Below are positions 12,535 to 24,228 of a stretch of 64,000 nucleotides of DNA, one piece after another. The first letter of the stretch is position 1. Each line of letters opens with the position of its first letter. The notes beneath the pieces were generated by a model, which was not told the origin of the DNA, ran no database searches, and was given only the letters and a program-made list of their open reading frames with translations. The stretch lies in NCBI GenBank assembly GCA_950295325.1, contig OX485809.1:11098001-11162000 (forward strand). Direction: 5' to 3'. The position numbers and the translations under genes are program-made. Source of the stretch: Polytrichum commune. Its lineage: Eukaryota > Streptophyta > Polytrichopsida > Polytrichales > Polytrichaceae.

Positions 12535-12830
12535 AGCTCGGTGCAGTTCAGATGCCCAGTAGCAATTAAACTTGGTGCAGTTTCAGCTGCCCAACAACAA
12601 CTAACTCGGTGTAGTTTCAGCTGCCCAGCAGCAACTAAACTTGGTGCAGTTTCAGCTGCCCAACATCAACTAAGCTTGGTGCAGGTTCAGCTGCCCAGCA
12701 ACAACTAAGCTCGGTGCAGTTTCAGTTGCAGCAGCAACTAACTCGGTGCAGTTTCAGTTGCAGCAGCAACTAACTCGGTGCAGTTTCAGTTGCAGCAGCA
12801 ACTAACTCGGTGCAGTTTCAGCTGCAGTCT
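12535..12830 (+). repeat. Minisatellite, about nine 32-35 bp units
   Basis: Units run from CTCGGTGCAGTTTCAG to CAGCAGCAACTAA. The first five are about 34-35 bp and contain a GCTGCCCA block. The last three or four are about 32 bp, have GTTGCAGCAG instead, and are nearly identical to one another. The homogeneous 3' part suggests recent local expansion. Confidence 0.9.
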
Positions 12831-15072
12831 AATCCCACAGAGTTCCAATACCCGAATAGGCAACCCAACTACTAGCTGCACCTTAATACAAACCCTCTCT
12901 TCCACTAATCAAATGTTTTCTAGGTTCTTCTTTTCTTTTCTTTTCTTTGCTCCTAAGTAATGAACTAATCTAACACACTAATTTCACTAACTACTACCTA
13001 ATCACCACGTGCAATCTTAAGCTCTAAGAGCTCACTCACTTGGGAGGCATTGAGAGAGAGAGAGAGCAAAAATGAGAGAGGGAAGCCTTAAGTAGCAAAG
13101 AGAGAGAGAGGTCATGAGGTATGGATAGGGTGAGAGGATTAGCACCTCCAATCACAATCCCTTAATCATTTCCTCCTAAATAGGGACTCATCCCATCCAC
13201 AAAGCCTTTCCCTTCCTAAACCAACAAGGTGGATCCTAATGTGGGCATTTAACCCGCGGAGCTCACCTTGCCTCACCTTGCTCCACACTCACCTAGTCAA
13301 GGCTTTCCCTTATTGAACTTAAACCTTGAAACAATCACACAACACCACCTAATGTCTAAACTTAAATCCACACCACACTTCACTCTTTTTATATTTTTGT
13401 GAACAATTATAACACATCAAAGTCTAACTAAAATTGGTTTCAAAGAGTTAATCACCACATGTGGGCACCATTTTGGGCTCACAGTCGTTCAACATTCTCA
13501 CTTTTAATCTACATGGATGCCATGAAACTTTGGCAACCACCAAAGGGCCTTTGTGGGCGTATAGTAGGCCAAGGTGTATAAACACCACATTAAGATTGTC
13601 ACATTGCACTTGCTCCCTTTGCACTGATAATAGATAGATAGATATATAGACAGATAGATAGACTAGTTAAAAACAATCACAATCAATATGTAAGGTATCG
13701 ATTAGGCTTTGAGTTATTGTCCAAGTTGGCCAAATGTATCAATTCTAACACATAATTTATACCTTGCTCCTCTTCATGTGTACGATGAAATATCAAATTT
13801 TGACAAATCATGTGACTGTACGACATGTCTATGTGGTTGTTTTAACAAACCATGTGGTCGACCCACCACTTCCTTATTTATATTGGATTTTATAAATGAA
13901 TTTAATAGTTATTTGGTAGTGCTCAAGGTCTATTCCATAAGCAATGTTTGAAAATCGGATTATAGTGGAATTTTATATGCCCTTTTGGGTTCATAGCCAA
14001 TTCACCTGCATGTAAACAAATTTTCCAATGGAATCAATGTTGTTGTTGATGGAAAAAAGTGGGTTATACATGTTCAAATTGTGTTTCTATTCTAAGATTT
14101 CTTTTTGGGTTTTTACTCTTTTTTCCTATTCACACTTGAATACTAAATACCAAACATTGGAAGATTCTGAGATTTCCTTACTAGAGCCAATAAAATCAAA
14201 TTATTCGTAGTAAATGCTATTCATATCCAACATAATTCAATTGATATCCACATAATGAATATGCTTATGTGTGCACATGAAGATTATTATTACTATTATT
14301 TGGAAGGCAAAAATTCACGACCAGAAAAACAAGTTCTCATTTTTTATAATGAATTTCTTTTCACATTGTGTAGACACTAGAGTTATCTATAAAGTCCCTA
14401 AAAGAGGGATGAAACCGTGGGTTTCATCCTTCTTTGAGAAACAAGTTCTATTAAGAGCTCATTAGCTTGTTGCATATTGGAACCCATTTAAAAGTTGGGT
14501 GAAACATTTGGGACCTCCTCTTGACACCTCTCAACCTTTGAGACAACCAAAAGAGGGTGTGCGCATGGAACCTGCTGTCCTAAATCATGGATCAGCCTAT
14601 GTAAGGCTAACTTGGCCCACCAATCCAAATAGGACAAGATAGAAAGTTGGTTTTCAATAACCCGACACCACTTTTTGTGTTGAATAATAATTTAGCATTA
14701 AGAAAAGTTGAACGACTTTGTATGAATTCTCTTGAACTCAAGGTTTGGGACTAAATCCATAGTTTAACTCTACTATTTATTTAGTTTTTTGGGTGTCTTG
14801 GTATAGGTCAGTTATCTACATATGATAAGAATGCTTACAAATTTCAACCCAAGCTCATGGAACCTCCGTTTTGGGTAGACTTTTTTGTATGCCTTGTCGC
14901 TCGAAATTTCCAATATGGAGGTCATGGACTTGACCCTTAAAATAATCAACCCCCACAATTGTGGTCGCCACATCACCCAATCCCCTTAGAACCAATTGCA
15001 TGTCTTGTTTGAAAATATGGCGGATTTGGGGGGGGGGGGGGGACGTGCAAGGATTCTCTCAAAAGCGATCAC
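12831..15072. other. No gene; simple repeats and one dispersed repeat copy
   Basis: GA-rich tracts lie at 13050-13110 and a TAGA/GATA tract near 13630-13660. At 14385-14530 there is a reverse-strand copy of the repeat at 59828-60385. A 14-base G tract lies at 15029-15042. No coding region recognised. Confidence 0.45.
14385..14530 (-). repeat. Partial dispersed repeat (59.8-kb family)
   Basis: Read on the minus strand this matches the right part of 59828-60385, including AAGTCCCT, AGAGGGA and the CC(A/G)TGGGTTT block. Only the terminal portion is present. Confidence 0.5.
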
Positions 15073-15576
15073 TTGGAAAGTGGATTTTGTTTTACTATAT
15101 TATTTTTGCAGTCTCTTTGTGCTTGTAGCCAATCAATGAGCATTTCCCCGCAGAATCGGTATATAAAGTCTTACCATGAAGCTTTTGATCCTCGAATGGT
15201 GTATACCTCCATAGGAAAGTTGTGGAGTTTCTCTAAGGTTTTCTTAAATGAACCCATGTTTCAAAGGTTGAACCGTATGGATGTGATTCTTGACATTGTG
15301 TCAACAATTATGCTTCATGCATGTTTCACATATCATGTAACTGACATTCAAGTATATTGGGATGAACAACTTTGTCCAAAAATAAGAAGGGACATGCCTA
15401 TGTGGAAACCAAAACATCAAACGACATCAACAAAAGTAACAACACAACAATCACAACTTTTAGAGTTTGTATTCCATAATCTCCAACCACCAGATGATGT
15501 GGTTTTGGGATCTAGTGTACGTCATAAGGGCAATTGGAATCGTCCAAAATTCATGCATAAATCCAAACGTAAATAA
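15073..15576 (+). CDS. Unrecognised 167-aa ORF
   Basis: I do not recognise this protein. It starts at an ATG, has a hydrophobic N-terminus (FCFTILFLQSLCACS) and ends with a basic tail (PKFMHKSKRK). The composition is more protein-like than neighbouring ORFs, with spread charged and aromatic residues such as YTSIGKLWSFSKVF and QVYWDEQLCP. Two splice-acceptor-like sites (TTTTTGCAG near 15109 and CCCCGCAG near 15152) fall in its first 80 bases, so the true coding part might be an exon starting at about NRYIKSYH. There is no neighbouring exon I can identify. It could be a transposon remnant or chance. Confidence 0.3.
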   Translation: MESGFCFTILFLQSLCACSQSMSISPQNRYIKSYHEAFDPRMVYTSIGKLWSFSKVFLNEPMFQRLNRMDVILDIVSTIMLHACFTYHVTDIQVYWDEQLCPKIRRDMPMWKPKHQTTSTKVTTQQSQLLEFVFHNLQPPDDVVLGSSVRHKGNWNRPKFMHKSKRK

Positions 15577-16379
15577 ATCCTAGTTAAGGTTGCAACTCTC
15601 GCTTTGTAAGTGTAGTAGGAAGGGTTACGAGGAAGTGAAGTTGCATCTGCCTCACCCCTCCAAAAACAAACAAAGCAACTTCACTCCACATTCAATAGGA
15701 TGTGATGAACCTATTACCACAATCACCCCAACATGACCAACAGGGTGATCATGCCTAGGTATGAAGGTTCTTGCATGGTACATAAACATGAATGACATTT
15801 AAAACCAACTAACATCAAAATATCAACTTGCTATTTGTGGCGCTTTTGTAAACTCATCCACTGTGGAGGAAGGGTCTTTAGTGAAAACAAGCTTGACGGG
15901 TGATTCATTCCAGCTAGACTCTATTACACTAATTTGAGGTCTCTAATGCTATTCCCGGAGTCAACCCACCTAAAACGAGTAATTTACATGATATAATATA
16001 ATTCACACCGTTTTCACCTACACAATGGATATGTTTACGTAAACACCATGAATCCCTAGCCTCAATAATCATAGCTTGATCAGAGAATGGAACCCTTCAT
16101 TTAAAAAAAATTAAGGTTTTTTAAAAAAAAAACAACAACAACAATATCAGCGCAACACTGATAAAAGGTCAAAGTTTGTATACACAATTCGGTCCACATG
16201 AATCATGACAGTCGTCCCAGCCGACTCAAACTTTTCCATGTTGAGGATTCCACCGGGAGCTCTCCGAGATGAATCCTGCACAAACTTAACTGTTGTCATC
16301 GCAACTTGAGTCAATAGAATTATCGCACAAGAGTATCTGATAAAAGAAGAGTATGTAGATTCCCCGTGCTTGTGTTTGC
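15577..16379. other. No gene seen
   Basis: No feature supported, apart from A-rich runs near 16099-16140. Confidence 0.4.
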
Positions 16380-17660
16380 ACAGTGCAATCCCTGCTAGTG
16401 AGATTTTTCGGCTTTGAAACCCTAAACCTTAGCCACATGATGTCGAGGATACCTAGGAGAATTCGCCATGGCGTCGTCGACGTGTTCCCCGAGCCACCGA
16501 GACCAAATGCTTGGGCCTCAGAGGTCCCAGTCAGTCTTCGTTTGCAGAGACGGTCAAGCGAGACTCGAATTGAGGTGCTGGCATCACAGAAAACTAGAGT
16601 TTCGGCACCGACTCCGAATCTGCCCACACGGCCAACCAACCCGAATTTTCTGTTTGCCACCCCTGAACGGGAAAGTGTCGACGACTGGAGCAGTCGAATG
16701 GGCCATACACCAAGGCAACAAACTGGACCCATTCAAGGCTTGAACAGGGGAGAGCTCCTCCCACCGGGATTCTCGAGGAGTTACAGCTGTTTTTCTTTTG
16801 GTTCGAGAAACAATTGCTGGACCGGAAATTGATGCTCGGAGTCTCAAGGTGGAGGTAACTTTTCTCAAAGAACATTGTGAATTTCATTGGAGAAAAAACT
16901 ACCCACCCAGTTCTTGGTTCCCTGGCTCACATTGCTCAAGCAAGTGGTGAGCTCTAGCAAGCTAATATACAAACATGAGGCCAGGCTTGGTTTCTTTTCT
17001 ATCTTGAGGCCGATAGCCCCGAAACGGCCAAGCGTGCATTGATGCTCACTCCCTTTCGAACACATCGGGGGACAACAATAATTCAGTCGTGGGTACATGC
17101 CTTTAACCCATCCTCACCTGTAAGGTTGAAAAACATGGATTAGTCTCAAACAATTACCGTTAGAGTACGAATCCAATGCACAGTTGATAGCTCAGGGCCT
17201 TGGAGAAGTGCTTGGGGTGGATACAAAACAATGAATTCGTGAAGTATCCCAAACTCTGTGTAGCATTTGATGTTGAGCAAGGTTGGGTTGGGCTCTGCAA
17301 CCCTAAATTCGATCAACCCTTCCAGTAAAGGCAATGTCTTAGTCGGCTACAAAAATGCGCCTATCCGTTGCGACTACATATTGCGTGAGAGATTGTGAAG
17401 ACCTTCTTCGGAAGCGGCAAGCTGGAAAGGGAAGAGATTCTTCGGCCAAACCAAACCAATGAGACCTCTTAGACTTAGACTCCTCCGAGTCGATGGTCTA
17501 GTGCAGTCAACCTCGGTGACAGAATGGGACCTCGATCGCAAGCGGACATAATCATTTTGGAGATGCAAATGTCCTCTTTGCCAACATCTCCATCCGTGAA
17601 TCCATCTGCACATGCATATGGATTTTGTAATGGGCGAGGTCTTAGAAGCCTACATCCCAA
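16380..17660 (+). pseudogene. DUF4283 / zinc-knuckle (LINE ORF1-like) pseudogene
   Basis: This stretch is richer in GC than its surroundings. In shifting plus-strand frames it shows the order typical of the plant DUF4283 protein: EADSPETAKRALMLTPF..HRGTTIIQSWVHAFNPSS (about 16996-17115), then QLPLEYESNAQLIAQGLGEVLGVD (about 17150-17230), then VKYPKLCVAFDVEQGWVGL (about 17238-17300). In the family these are the main sheet, the LP.E (substrate-interaction) strand and the start of the zf-CCHC_4 part. Stops and frameshifts separate them. DUF4283 proteins are often ORF1 of plant LINEs, and a LINE RT fossil follows at 18420 on the same strand, so the two may be one element. The 148- and 149-aa overlapping ORFs on both strands at 16286-16832 may be its N-terminal region, but I cannot confirm that. 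Confidence 0.55.
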
Positions 17661-18419
17661 ACCTTAAAAGGTTGTATTCTAAGGTTGTATTCTTACAAGA
17701 TCCAACCCTAAGAAAGGCTCCAAAAACAAAGTTGGCCTCATAGTTGCAATTAAGAAACGGATTTGTAAAGAAATTTCTTTCACAGATCAAGGCTATGGCC
17801 TCTTCTTGCTTCTTGCTTCTTCATATATTCATACTTTCCTCAAGCGGCACCTCTCGCCTTCATGTGCTCCAATCTATCTTCTTCACACTTTACTTTTCTC
17901 TATTCACTGAACTCATAAGCAAAAACATACTTGACAACTTGCCCATTCATGCAAATTATAACCATTCATGTTTTAAATATAAAAAATGACGAGACTTGCT
18001 CAAACTCTCATTGTGATTCTAGTTTCTTTGTGTGCATCTCCCTGTCAAATGTGGCGATGTTACACTCTTAATTTCATCTTCAAGGACTAGTTTTCATTTA
18101 CATGTCACATGTGCTAATGACACACTCATCTATCCATGCTACTCACTCTCAACTCTCTCACCTATAGCCTATTTCTTTAGGGCTATGGCCTTAGCAAATA
18201 TTACAAGGGGTGTAATTATCTTCTTATCTCTTCAGAAGCTTCAATAGTTCTACCCTTCAAAACTACATTTTCAAGACTACAGTATCATATATTAAGCATT
18301 TTCTTACTTGCTACAAGGTTTTGACCAAAAACATTGTGTTACAGACCTCGATGGCTTGAAAAATAGTAACGGCAATGGGCGGTGGATGAAACCATTTCCA
18401 AGCTTGATACACACCTTGG
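17661..18419. other. No gene seen
   Basis: Short ORFs only. The stretch lies between the DUF4283 remnant and the LINE RT remnant. It is either lost LINE sequence or an insertion, and I cannot tell which. Confidence 0.35.
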
Positions 18420-20567
18420 TCTTTATCCCAACATTTAAGACATTGATGTATTCCTACTAAATAGAGTTAACAAGAAACTTAGTTCTTGGTCAAAGCTAGG
18501 TTATCCTCAGTTGGGAGAATTTTCATAGTAAATCACACTCTCCTTTCATCTCTACGGAACTTCATTTGTTATTATATGTATTGGTTCCAAAAATGTTCTT
18601 TCCAAAATTCGGACACTTCTCCGAAACTACCTTTGGTCGGGATTAAAATCCACCCATGTCCCCAAGTGAGATGGGGAGATTGTATCATACAAAGGAAATG
18701 CGGAGGTTTAAGTATTACCAACCCGGAAAGCACCCTCTATGCACTTATGAGCAAATGGTTTATTATGGCCATGCTCCACGGTACCTCCAACCTTCAATTC
18801 CTCTTGAGATTTAGAAAAAATAACCTACAACCATCCCCTCGCCTAAGATGGAAACCACACCTACTGTGGGGCTTCATTCCGAATTTTTGAATCAAAGGGG
18901 GATCTAAGGTGTGGCACCATGCGACAGAAGCTTGGAGAAGGATGCTGCCATTTCTTTACATTAAGACACATGTTTTCATGGAGGGAATCAAACACCAATA
19001 TGTTTGGTGAAGGAATTGGTTTATTGGCACATGTCTTAGTACCTCCATCACCTTGGGTGACCAATGGACCAACAAAGGACTCCAGTACTGTCATTGACAC
19101 TTGGAATCAAGGTACCAACAATTTTATCTCTTGGAATGTTGTTCAACCAAAATTTCGTTTTCTAGATGTGAAACAACTAATTTGGGAGAGGTTGATTGAT
19201 AACTTGCAACCTTGGAAAGAAGAGTTAATGCCCCCCCCCCCCTTCCCCAAAAGACATTATTTTTGGTGGCAAGTGGGCCGGGTTCTTTTAGAAGAATAGA
19301 TGAGGAACCCATTTGGGTCTTTGGCATCCCAATAGACTCCCAACCAAAGCTTGGCTTCTTTCAACTCTCTTACGGATTTTTTAAGGAGACGACTAAGTTT
19401 ATGGTGGAGCGGTCTCCACATCCCTCACGGTTTTCAAAGGTGATCTTCCTCTTGAAGAAGGTGCTTTTACATTTGATGAATGATTAATTCCGGTTCGAGT
19501 TCACTGAATGACAAGGGGCCCGAAGAAGACACACATTGATCTCCTTTATGGCAAACTCTCCCAATTTAATTTGGATCCACATGAGTGGCGATGGTGTGTT
19601 GCATCAAGTTTCTTTTCTTACTCATCCCAAAAAAGGATGAAACTTCCTTGACGGCTCCCCACGACTTCATAAACTTCGCGGCGAGGTGTGCTCCCCAACA
19701 ACTTCATAACTTATTAGCTTGGAGTTTGGTATATATGGCACAAATCAAAACTTCAAGAAGTGGTCACCTTCCATTGTTCTTTTCTTCGTTGTGCAATTGC
19801 CAATAATGAGCGACAAGGATGTATGTCTCCGACAATGGATACTAGATGCATGTGTTGCGGTAATAGTGTGATTGAGTCTCAATTACATAGATTTTAGTAT
19901 TGTCCTTTCATCCATCAAGCTCAGCAATGGGCATCTAACATGATCCATACACTCAATGCCTCCCCTTTCTAGTAATGGCCCATGGACCACCTTCTTGGCG
20001 AGAATGTCTTTTTTGATGACCACCATCCTTTCCATTTTGAGTCATTTAGAACCATTTGGAACTTACTTTGTAGTTTAGTCCATTGGATTGTTTGGAAAGC
20101 TCGGAATGCCCTTGTTTTTACTAATTCCTAGCATACCAACAACTACATCAACCGTATCATGTGGGAGAGCTTATTAGATTATGGTAGATCCAATTGGCTA
20201 GAGAATCTTAGAATTCCTTATACTAAAGCCCTTGATATTGGCACACCCAACTTCTTTGAGGAAAATGATTTGTCTTTGGGAAGGGGGGGGGGATCAAATA
20301 ATTTGTACCATGAAGGAGCTTCAAATTACATGGATCACTCACAACCCTATCATGGACCATTTAAGTTAGGCAATTTTCATTGAACTTGGGTTCTGCACAT
20401 GTTGGTGGCCTATGTTACCCGCGCATGACCATACTTTATGGTTGTTGACCTTCTGTTTTTGGTTACGTTTGGTTTCATTTGATGTTTTCCTTGGCTATGG
20501 CCGGGTGGGTGTTTTCCTATTTCAATAACTTCAAATACCAACTTTTTTCCTTTTGAAAAAAAAGGAG
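18420..20567 (+). mobile_element. Second decayed LINE, RT C-terminus to 3' tail
   Basis: Plus-strand pieces in LINE order. First LSSVGRIFIVNHTLLSSL and VRWGDCIIQRKCGGLSITNP (18492-18740, the RT C-terminal region where LINEs have GR..LI..VL and GGLG). Then a zf-RVT segment reading RCMCCGNSVIESQLHRF.YCPF (about 19840-19905), with C-x2-C and H-x4-C spacing. Then VHWIVWKARNALVF and MWESLLDYGRSNWLEN (about 20080-20200). Frames are broken throughout. The 3' end has an A run near 20556-20563. Its tail resembles the LINE at 5039-7245. Confidence 0.65.
18486..18890 (+). pseudogene. LINE reverse transcriptase C-terminal fragment
   Basis: A 134-aa open segment. Residues about 4-20 match the LS..GR..I.N..L.S motif after the RT palm, and residues about 60-80 read RWGDCIIQRKCGGLSITN, the usual W..(V/I)C.PK..GGLG region with a diverged end. 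The catalytic YXDD is not included. It is truncated on both sides by frame breaks. Confidence 0.6.
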
Positions 20568-20611
20568 GTGGCACTTGGCCAAAACTAAAACCCTCAATGA
20601 CAAAGTTCTAA

Positions 20612-21115
20612 GGGCCGCTTTACACCTAGAGGTTGGGTCAATTCATTGTTTAAGAGGCTTGAAATCCTCACTTTTGATTGGCCAAAAGGTTGATATCAGC
20701 CCCAACCCCTTTACACCTAGGGGTTGGGCCGATTTGGTGGTATGATTTTTTTAATAAAAAATGCATGGTATGACACAACTTGAGCTCATTGAATTGGGTG
20801 CACCCAAAATGAAAGGCCAATTCTTGGCCTCGGGACCAATGTCAAATTTCAATAAAGAAAACTTATAGATAGATAGATAGATAGATAGCGAATCATATTC
20901 ATTGGATTATGTGAAAATATGAACGGCTCTATGTTAGATTTATTGAATCAGCCTAGCTTCTTGGCCCTAAGGCCTCTACATATGAGAAAATCGACACTCA
21001 TTATAATCTTACTATAATGTGTAGTTGACGGTGGCCTCCAACCCAAAAGGGGGCTGAAATGTCATGTAATCGGCCTGAAGGGGAATTGGCCCAACCTCTA
21101 GGTGTAAAGCGGCCC
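20612..21115 (-). mobile_element. Harbinger-family MITE (deletion derivative)
   Basis: A 504-bp element with GGGCCGCTTTACACCTAGAG at its left end, the inverted copy at its right, and TAA target duplications (20609-20611 and 21116-21118). Its left half matches the right end of the 49729-53154 Harbinger element in reverse, so it lies in the opposite orientation. It keeps the subterminal second copy of CCTTTACACCTAGGGG near 20710. It has no genes and would depend on a transposase supplied elsewhere. It abuts the hAT remnant that starts at 21119. Confidence 0.85.
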
Positions 21116-21118
21116 TAA

Positions 21119-22421
21119 GAGCATCTCCACCCTTGGGCAAAAAGGCAGGCTCTCGAAATGCGCTTTGAAGGGCTCCAAGCATGCACTAAATTTTTTTAGG
21201 GTGGCACTCCCCCACCGTTACTTGCATATTGGCTCTTCAAGCCGAAAAATTGTCAAGAATATTCCCTGTATTCCCAAAAGTGGCACGATTCACTGAATCG
21301 CAAGTGCATGAGGCCCCGGAATGTGGGCGCAACAAGAGCAACGCTCACCAGTGTGTATGTTTGACAAATTTCATGTGACGTTCAACATGAAATCCAAAGT
21401 GTCACGTGACGTTTTCAAAAACAAAAATAAATGTCAATTGACATCTACATTTTATTCCAAAATGTCACCTCAATTTTTGGCTTACACAATATTTTAGAAA
21501 ACTAATATTTTGAATAATAAAAAACAAACTTGATTTGTAACAAAAAAAAACTATCAATCGAGTGTAAGTATCCTTCGGTCTCGCATGTTTCTCCAAATGT
21601 TGAAGATGGTAGCCCAATCCATTGCATCCACTTCAAGCCCACAAAGAGAAACCTGCATAAGAGCATCAAGGGTCTTCAAGTTCAACCTATTGCGCAAGTG
21701 GCTTTTGATTGCATTTTGTTTGGAAAATCCTCTCTCACAAATAGCTATACTTGATGGAATGAGTATAATTTTTTGCCAATTTGTGTGCCATTCCAAATTG
21801 CTACCACATATACGCCAAGCCTCAAATATCGTTTTGTTCTCACACTCATGTCGAAGTGTTTCCGTAAATTCCAAGAGTTCTCCCTTACACATGTCACTCT
21901 CTTCTTCAGTGTATTGAAACATTTGCCTCGCCATGTTCCTAGTTAGTCTCGCTCTCCGATCACTGTCTTAGCTCCCGGTTACAAAGGAAATTGCAAGAGC
22001 AAAGTTGAACTTAAGTATGTGAGTGAGTGTAGGAAGTTCTCCTACTGTTATGGGTTATGTTTTCCGGATACTTGAGCTGCACTTTATAGTACTCAAGTAA
22101 TACATGTCATTTCAATTTCTAGTGTGTCAATTGACGTGTGGTTTTCTTCTTCACAAGTCACAATACATGTCAATTTCTAGATTGTGCGTGTCAATTGACG
22201 TGCATTTTTTTTTTGTGCAAGTTTTTGCGTGTCAAAAGAGAAAAACTTGCAAAAACTTTGTCAAAAACATATACACTGACGCTCACCCGCGAGGATAGTG
22301 AGTGGAGCCGGAAGTTTGAAGAGCCCTAGCAATCAAGGGGAGGGGTGGGGCAGGTTTTTCTCCAAGGCCGCATTAAAGGGCTTGCTAAGTCCCTTTAACG
22401 CGGCATGGTGGAGATGCTCTC
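21119..22421 (-). mobile_element. hAT-like remnant with GAGCATCTCCACC ends
   Basis: The left end GAGCATCTCCACC (21119) is matched in inverted form at 22408-22421. Between them a minus-strand ORF encodes a hAT-type C-terminus (21554-21934). No clear target duplication is visible. The left flank was altered by the adjacent MITE, whose right TAA lies directly before this end. The assignment rests mainly on the protein fragment, and the ends may instead define a different nonautonomous element holding the fragment. Confidence 0.5.
21554..21934 (-). pseudogene. hAT transposase C-terminal fragment
   Basis: A 126-aa segment with IPSSIAICERGFSKQNAIKS (residues about 60-79), followed by LRNRLNLKTLDALMQVSLCG and a downstream W. 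The ERGFS..N.IK...R..L....L..L..V...G pattern is the C-terminal dimerisation region shared by hAT transposases and ZNF862-like domesticated relatives. The BED finger and most of the catalytic domain are missing. The internal ATG start is not a true start. This is a truncated relic. Confidence 0.7.
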
Positions 22422-23021
22422 GGGAACAAAATGAACTTGGGTATAGTAAAGTAAACATCTATGATCATAGAACAACTACTGTAGGACAGATGGAAATGCC
22501 ATATCATATACTAAATGCATAGTGGTCCATGTTGTGTGTTGTGGGACCCTTCTTAATTATAGTCATCCGGTTGTGGGAGCATAAAGGGGCTTCATAGAGT
22601 CATAGACTCCAAGATTCAAGTCAATAAATAAATAAACAAACACACCACAACAATGGAGGGGTGGTTTGAAAGGCCCAGCCCATGCCCAAAAAGGTCCGCA
22701 GCAGCAGGGGGCCGGCCCTTTTCCACAAACAGTAACTAAGGCTGTTCAAATAAAGGGACCTGCTATTAAAGCACACTTTCACGTGTGACGCTCTAAATTG
22801 GGGGTGGCCATGGGGGGCCATGTGGCCGCTCCTTTACATGGACCAACCTTCTAATCATGGGCCAATTCTATTCCTGCCCTCTTTTCAACCCCCCACCCCC
22901 CCCCCCCCCCAACCCTTTTTCTCTCTAGTGTTGTTTCCCTTTTAGAAAGAGACCTATCCACCCATCTTCCCCTTTTTGTTTCTCTTTCTTTATATGCTGT
23001 TATTTTGGGTCATGGGGCCAC
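22422..23021. other. No gene; C tract
   Basis: A C tract of about 15 bases lies at 22896-22910. No coding region recognised. Confidence 0.4.
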
Positions 23022-23024
23022 TGA

Positions 23025-23508
23025 GGGCCACTCCACACACGAGCCAAGATCCGTGACCAGGAAATTGTGAGAGCCCACAAGAAAGTGTCCAAAGGCCGTC
23101 CCAACCCACCTCCAATCTCATGCAGTGTGGTCACGGGCCCTCAAGTGTCGTGTGAAGTCATATGTGACTGGGCCCTCAACTAAATGCTGTTTCAATGAAT
23201 CTCACATATGATTCAAATAGAATAAATCAACGGTTCTCAGTGTTCGGAGTGCCATGGTCTCATGGTTTTGTGTTAGGCGTACTTCCAAAGGATGGTTTTT
23301 GAAAATGATCCAAGTGACCTTGGAATATGATCCATTTGATGCCATGTAGGAACCCATGTGGACTTTACATTCATCTTGCATTCACATACTCCGTTGGTCC
23401 CTCAAGCATCGTGTGAAGCGAACTTGGACCGGCTCCGCCTTTTCCACCAATGAGAGTGCTTGAAGTGTATTGGTCACGGGCTCTCAAGTCTCCTGTGCGG
23501 AGTGGCCC
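23025..23508 (-). mobile_element. Tourist-like MITE, GGGCCACTTC family, inverted copy
   Basis: A 484-bp copy in the opposite orientation to 2571-3070. Its ends are GGGCCACTCCACACACGAG and the inverted GCGGAGTGGCCC, and it is flanked by TGA on both sides (23022-23024 and 23509-23511). The body matches the other copies, including the CACGGCTCTTGG-type and CCAATGAGAGTGCTTGAAG blocks. Non-coding. Confidence 0.8.
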
Positions 23509-23689
23509 TGAGTCTTTGAAATATCATGCCCCAATTCCTACTTATTTTATATACATGTTCACCTCTAGCTTAAGTTCCGTTTAGGGCTCTTGTTACAATT
23601 AGACACTGCACTAATTATCCCAATTGAATGTGTGGTACCATTTAGAGTTCCGCAATGCTATAACTATTTTATGAGAATGTAATATTTCA

Positions 23690-24130
23690 CCATGCAAAAT
23701 CATTGAAATGAAATGAATTTGATTTTAAAGTCCATGAAGTCATAAAGGTTAATGGGACTAAAGTACATCAAGATGGTTTTTAGAGAGGAAGAGTGCGGTA
23801 GCCTCCGTGAGATAGAGGTTAATGTCCACTTTGATGATCCAATTGAAATAAAGATGTTAGGCTCCCTAGAACAACATTCTCAAATACTGATGGGAACTAT
23901 CTCTAATGTGATTATACAGGGGAAAATCAACACAAAACATGACCCATTTGCAACTATATTATAGGAGAAAAAATGGCATAGTCTACTATCTTTAGAGAAA
24001 GGGATAGTTGATTACCGTCCAGTTTCAATGGCAAGCATGTGGTTCAAGGTATTGTAGGCAATAATGATCTTGTATTGCGGCGGTGTCTATGATTGCTTCA
24101 AATATAGTTCACAATTGTATTTGAGAAAAT
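23690..24130 (+). pseudogene. LINE fragment, diverged
   Basis: Positions 23700-23810 resemble 5125-5240 in the LINE (shared GGGACT.AAAGTACATCAAGATGG and GGTAGCCTCCGTGAG). Around 24005-24050 one frame reads IVDYRPVSMASMWFKVL, which resembles the DYRPISL....YK motif of LINE reverse transcriptases. The order of the two segments does not match a normal LINE, so this is either a rearranged fragment or partly chance. Confidence 0.35.
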
Positions 24131-24228
24131 CCTTGAAGTGGATATAAATTAGTTTCCTCCCTAAGAGATGGACACAGTTCTACTCTTTAGCAAGAAAAAC
24201 CTCCTTGACATCATCATATGCTATTTTT

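Noticed and set aside
16286-16832. Overlapping ORFs of 148 and 149 aa on opposite strands
   Set aside because: They arise from a GC-richer stretch with few stops. Neither shows a family motif, and the downstream DUF4283 pieces are on the plus strand in other frames.
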